Below are positions 12,029-13,709 of a stretch of DNA of 13,709 nucleotides, in pieces. The notes under the pieces are model-generated. The model saw only the letters and a list, made by a program, of their open reading frames with translations. It was not told where the DNA came from and ran no database searches. The DNA comes from Firmicutes bacterium ADurb.Bin467 (GTDB lineage Bacteria; Bacillota; Clostridia; Christensenellales; Aristaeellaceae), in the NCBI GenBank assembly GCA_002068815.1, contig MWAC01000033.1, positions 1 through 13,709 on the forward strand, in the 5' to 3' direction. The translations under genes were made by a program, and so were the position numbers. Position 1 is the stretch's first letter. Each line of letters begins with the position of its first letter.

Positions 12029-13709
12029 ATGTCGCATTCGAGATTGAAGCCCCTTGGCGCCGCGCTCAAAAAACTGCTTGCGGCGCTGATCGCGATCGCG
12101 CTCGCGGTCGCGCTCGTCCCCGCGCTCGAGCCGGGCGCGCGGGCGGCCTCGAACGGCATGATCCGCGTGAAGCTGTCGCAGCTCGGCTCGCGCGCGAGCA
12201 TCAGCTTCAAGACGACGACCGCCTACTACATAAACGGCAACACGAACCAGAAGATCGCGTCCGGACAGTCCGCGACGGTGTCGATCTCGGGCGCGTCGCT
12301 GCTCCTGACGGTCGGCGGCGTCTCGGCGAACCTCGGGTCGTCGTTCGTGCTCGCGCGCGGGCAATCGGGGCTTTCGGGCGTGCAGTTCACGTCGCCGAGC
12401 CTCTCGAACCTGTTCTGCGGCGATCTGAAGTTCTCGATCTCCTCGTCCGTGATACTGCCGGTGCTCAACATCTACGTCGAGGACTACCTGCTCGGCGTCG
12501 TCGCCTACGAGATGTCGAACTCTTGGCCGCTGGAGGCGCTCAAGGCGCAGGCGGTCGCCGCGCGCAACTACGCGCTTCGCTGCAAGGGGAGCCGGTCGTC
12601 CAGCGCCTACGACGTGACCGACACCTCGACCGACCAGGTGTTCAAGGGCTACAATTCGAGTTACTCGCGCGTCGCGCAGGCCGTCAAAGAGACCGCGGGC
12701 ATGGCTCTCTACTACGGGAGCGCGCTCGCCGCGTGCTACTACACCGCCAGCAACGGCGGCCAGACCGAATCGACGAAGAACATCTGGGGCGGCTCGCTCG
12801 CCTACAGCATCGTCAAGGACGACCCGTACGACCTGCAGAACGCGAGCTCGACCAAGAAGACCGCGTCGCTGCGCAAAGACGCGATCGGGCTGAACGCCTC
12901 GCTCGTCGCGGCGCTGAAAAGCGGCATGGCGTCTCAGCTCTCCGCGAAGGGACTCTCGGCGAGCGCGGGCGACATCGCGATAACGCGCATCGCGTCGATC
13001 GAGCCGCACACGCCGGTGTACGCGGCCCCGAGCCGGCTGTTCAAAAAGCTGAAGTTCACGCTGGACGCAACTTCCAGGAACACCGCGGGGCAGAGCGTGT
13101 CCGCGACCGTATCGGTCGACGTGGACACCTACGGCGCGCTCGAGAGCTGGTATTCGCTCGGCATCAACACGAAGGACAACGAGACCGTCTGGGTCGAACA
13201 GACCGATTCGGCGTTCAACATCGTGTTCCGGCGCTGGGGCCACGGCGCCGGCATGAGCCAGCGCGGGGCGCAGGTGATGGCGAACCAAGGCATGGGCTAT
13301 TCCGACATACTGTCGTTCTACTACCCGGGCACGTCCTTGAAGAAGCTGACGCTCGAGGACACGACGGGCTCGGGGCTCTCAAGCGGCGGCGAGCTCCCGT
13401 ACGAGCCGATCGGGCAGGTGCGCGCGATCGCCGACGCGCCCGTGTACCAGAGCGCGTCGACCGGCGCGGCGGTGCTCGGCACGGTGCCGGCGGGCGAAAC
13501 GGTCGACGTGTACGGCGTCGAGACCGGCTGGGCCTTCATCGGCTGGGGGACGCTGCGCGGATTCGCCGAGACCTCGCTGTTCGTGATCGACGCCGAGCCG
13601 ACGGCAGTGCCGACCCCGTCCGCGCCGGGCGAGGGGCGAATGGCGGTCATCACGATGGCCTCCGAGACCGGCAGGCTGTATCTGCGCTCCGGCCCGTCGA
13701 CCGAGACCG
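12029..13709 (+). CDS. Secreted SpoIID/LytB-domain protein with SH3-like repeats, C-terminus cut by window edge
   Basis: 560 residues are visible with no stop. Residues 1-39 are a signal peptide: basic start, hydrophobic core (16-32) and an ARA cleavage site before A40. The SpoIID/LytB domain spans about 145-435. It carries EDYLLGVVAYEM (151-162) with E161 as the likely catalytic glutamate, PLEALKAQAVAARNYAL (167-183), YYTASNGGQTES (237-248), and near its end RRWGHGAGMSQRGA (401-414) and the SFYYPGT end. B. subtilis SpoIID is a lytic transglycosylase that trims peptidoglycan during engulfment. Two SH3-like wall-binding repeats follow (about 461-520 and from about 537), joined by a proline-rich linker. 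At well over 560 residues it is much longer than B. subtilis SpoIID (about 343), so it may be a general cell-wall enzyme rather than the sporulation protein itself. The start has GGAGGA before the ATG. Confidence 0.92.
   Translation, partial: MSHSRLKPLGAALKKLLAALIAIALAVALVPALEPGARAASNGMIRVKLSQLGSRASISFKTTTAYYINGNTNQKIASGQSATVSISGASLLLTVGGVSANLGSSFVLARGQSGLSGVQFTSPSLSNLFCGDLKFSISSSVILPVLNIYVEDYLLGVVAYEMSNSWPLEALKAQAVAARNYALRCKGSRSSSAYDVTDTSTDQVFKGYNSSYSRVAQAVKETAGMALYYGSALAACYYTASNGGQTESTKNIWGGSLAYSIVKDDPYDLQNASSTKKTASLRKDAIGLNASLVAALKSGMASQLSAKGLSASAGDIAITRIASIEPHTPVYAAPSRLFKKLKFTLDATSRNTAGQSVSATVSVDVDTYGALESWYSLGINTKDNETVWVEQTDSAFNIVFRRWGHGAGMSQRGAQVMANQGMGYSDILSFYYPGTSLKKLTLEDTTGSGLSSGGELPYEPIGQVRAIADAPVYQSASTGAAVLGTVPAGETVDVYGVETGWAFIGWGTLRGFAETSLFVIDAEPTAVPTPSAPGEGRMAVITMASETGRLYLRSGPSTET

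Overview
The window reads as chromosomal DNA of a GC-rich (by eye well over 60% GC), Gram-positive, probably anaerobic member of the Clostridia. The signs are AGGAGG-type ribosome sites, strong TTGACA/TATAAT promoters with 17-base spacers, a 2[4Fe-4S] ferredoxin, a radical-SAM lysine 2,3-aminomutase, a TSCPD (TIGR03905-type) protein and a SpoIID/LytB-domain exported protein. The organism assignment is an inference from gene content. I see no rRNA, tRNA, CRISPR array, insertion sequence or phage gene. No gene-free stretch exceeds 300 bases.

Left part, minus strand (1-5486): a cluster read right to left. galM (aldose 1-epimerase) is followed after 23 bases by gltX (glutamyl-tRNA synthetase). 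gltX overlaps by 4 bases a type I phosphodiesterase/nucleotide pyrophosphatase-like enzyme, which overlaps by 4 bases a PHP-domain phosphoesterase. A promoter precedes galM. Further left, with its own promoter, lies a zinc-ribbon, single-pass membrane protein cut by the window edge.

Centre, plus strand (5546-9044): a perfect consensus promoter drives a two-gene unit made of a divergent D-Ala-D-Ala-ligase-like ATP-grasp enzyme and a lysine 2,3-aminomutase-like radical SAM enzyme. The aminomutase keeps every lysine-contact residue I can place. Together they suggest making beta-lysine and joining it to something. A 251-base spacer follows with two nearly identical 28-base hairpins, a third unrelated hairpin and a second perfect promoter. 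That promoter drives a TSCPD protein and a small two-helix membrane protein with a metal-site-like tail. A GC-rich, two-way terminator ends this block.

Right part (9092-13709): an RluF-type pseudouridine synthase (minus) and an RlmI-type rRNA methyltransferase (plus) diverge from a 134-base region where the two predicted promoters use the same -35 bases on opposite strands. A cysteine-rich, YkgJ-like protein converges on the methyltransferase and diverges from a small ferredoxin gene. The window ends inside a secreted SpoIID/LytB-domain protein with C-terminal SH3-like repeats.

The most interesting part is the ATP-grasp/aminomutase pair. The other points worth checking are the duplicated hairpin and the shared -35 promoter pair.
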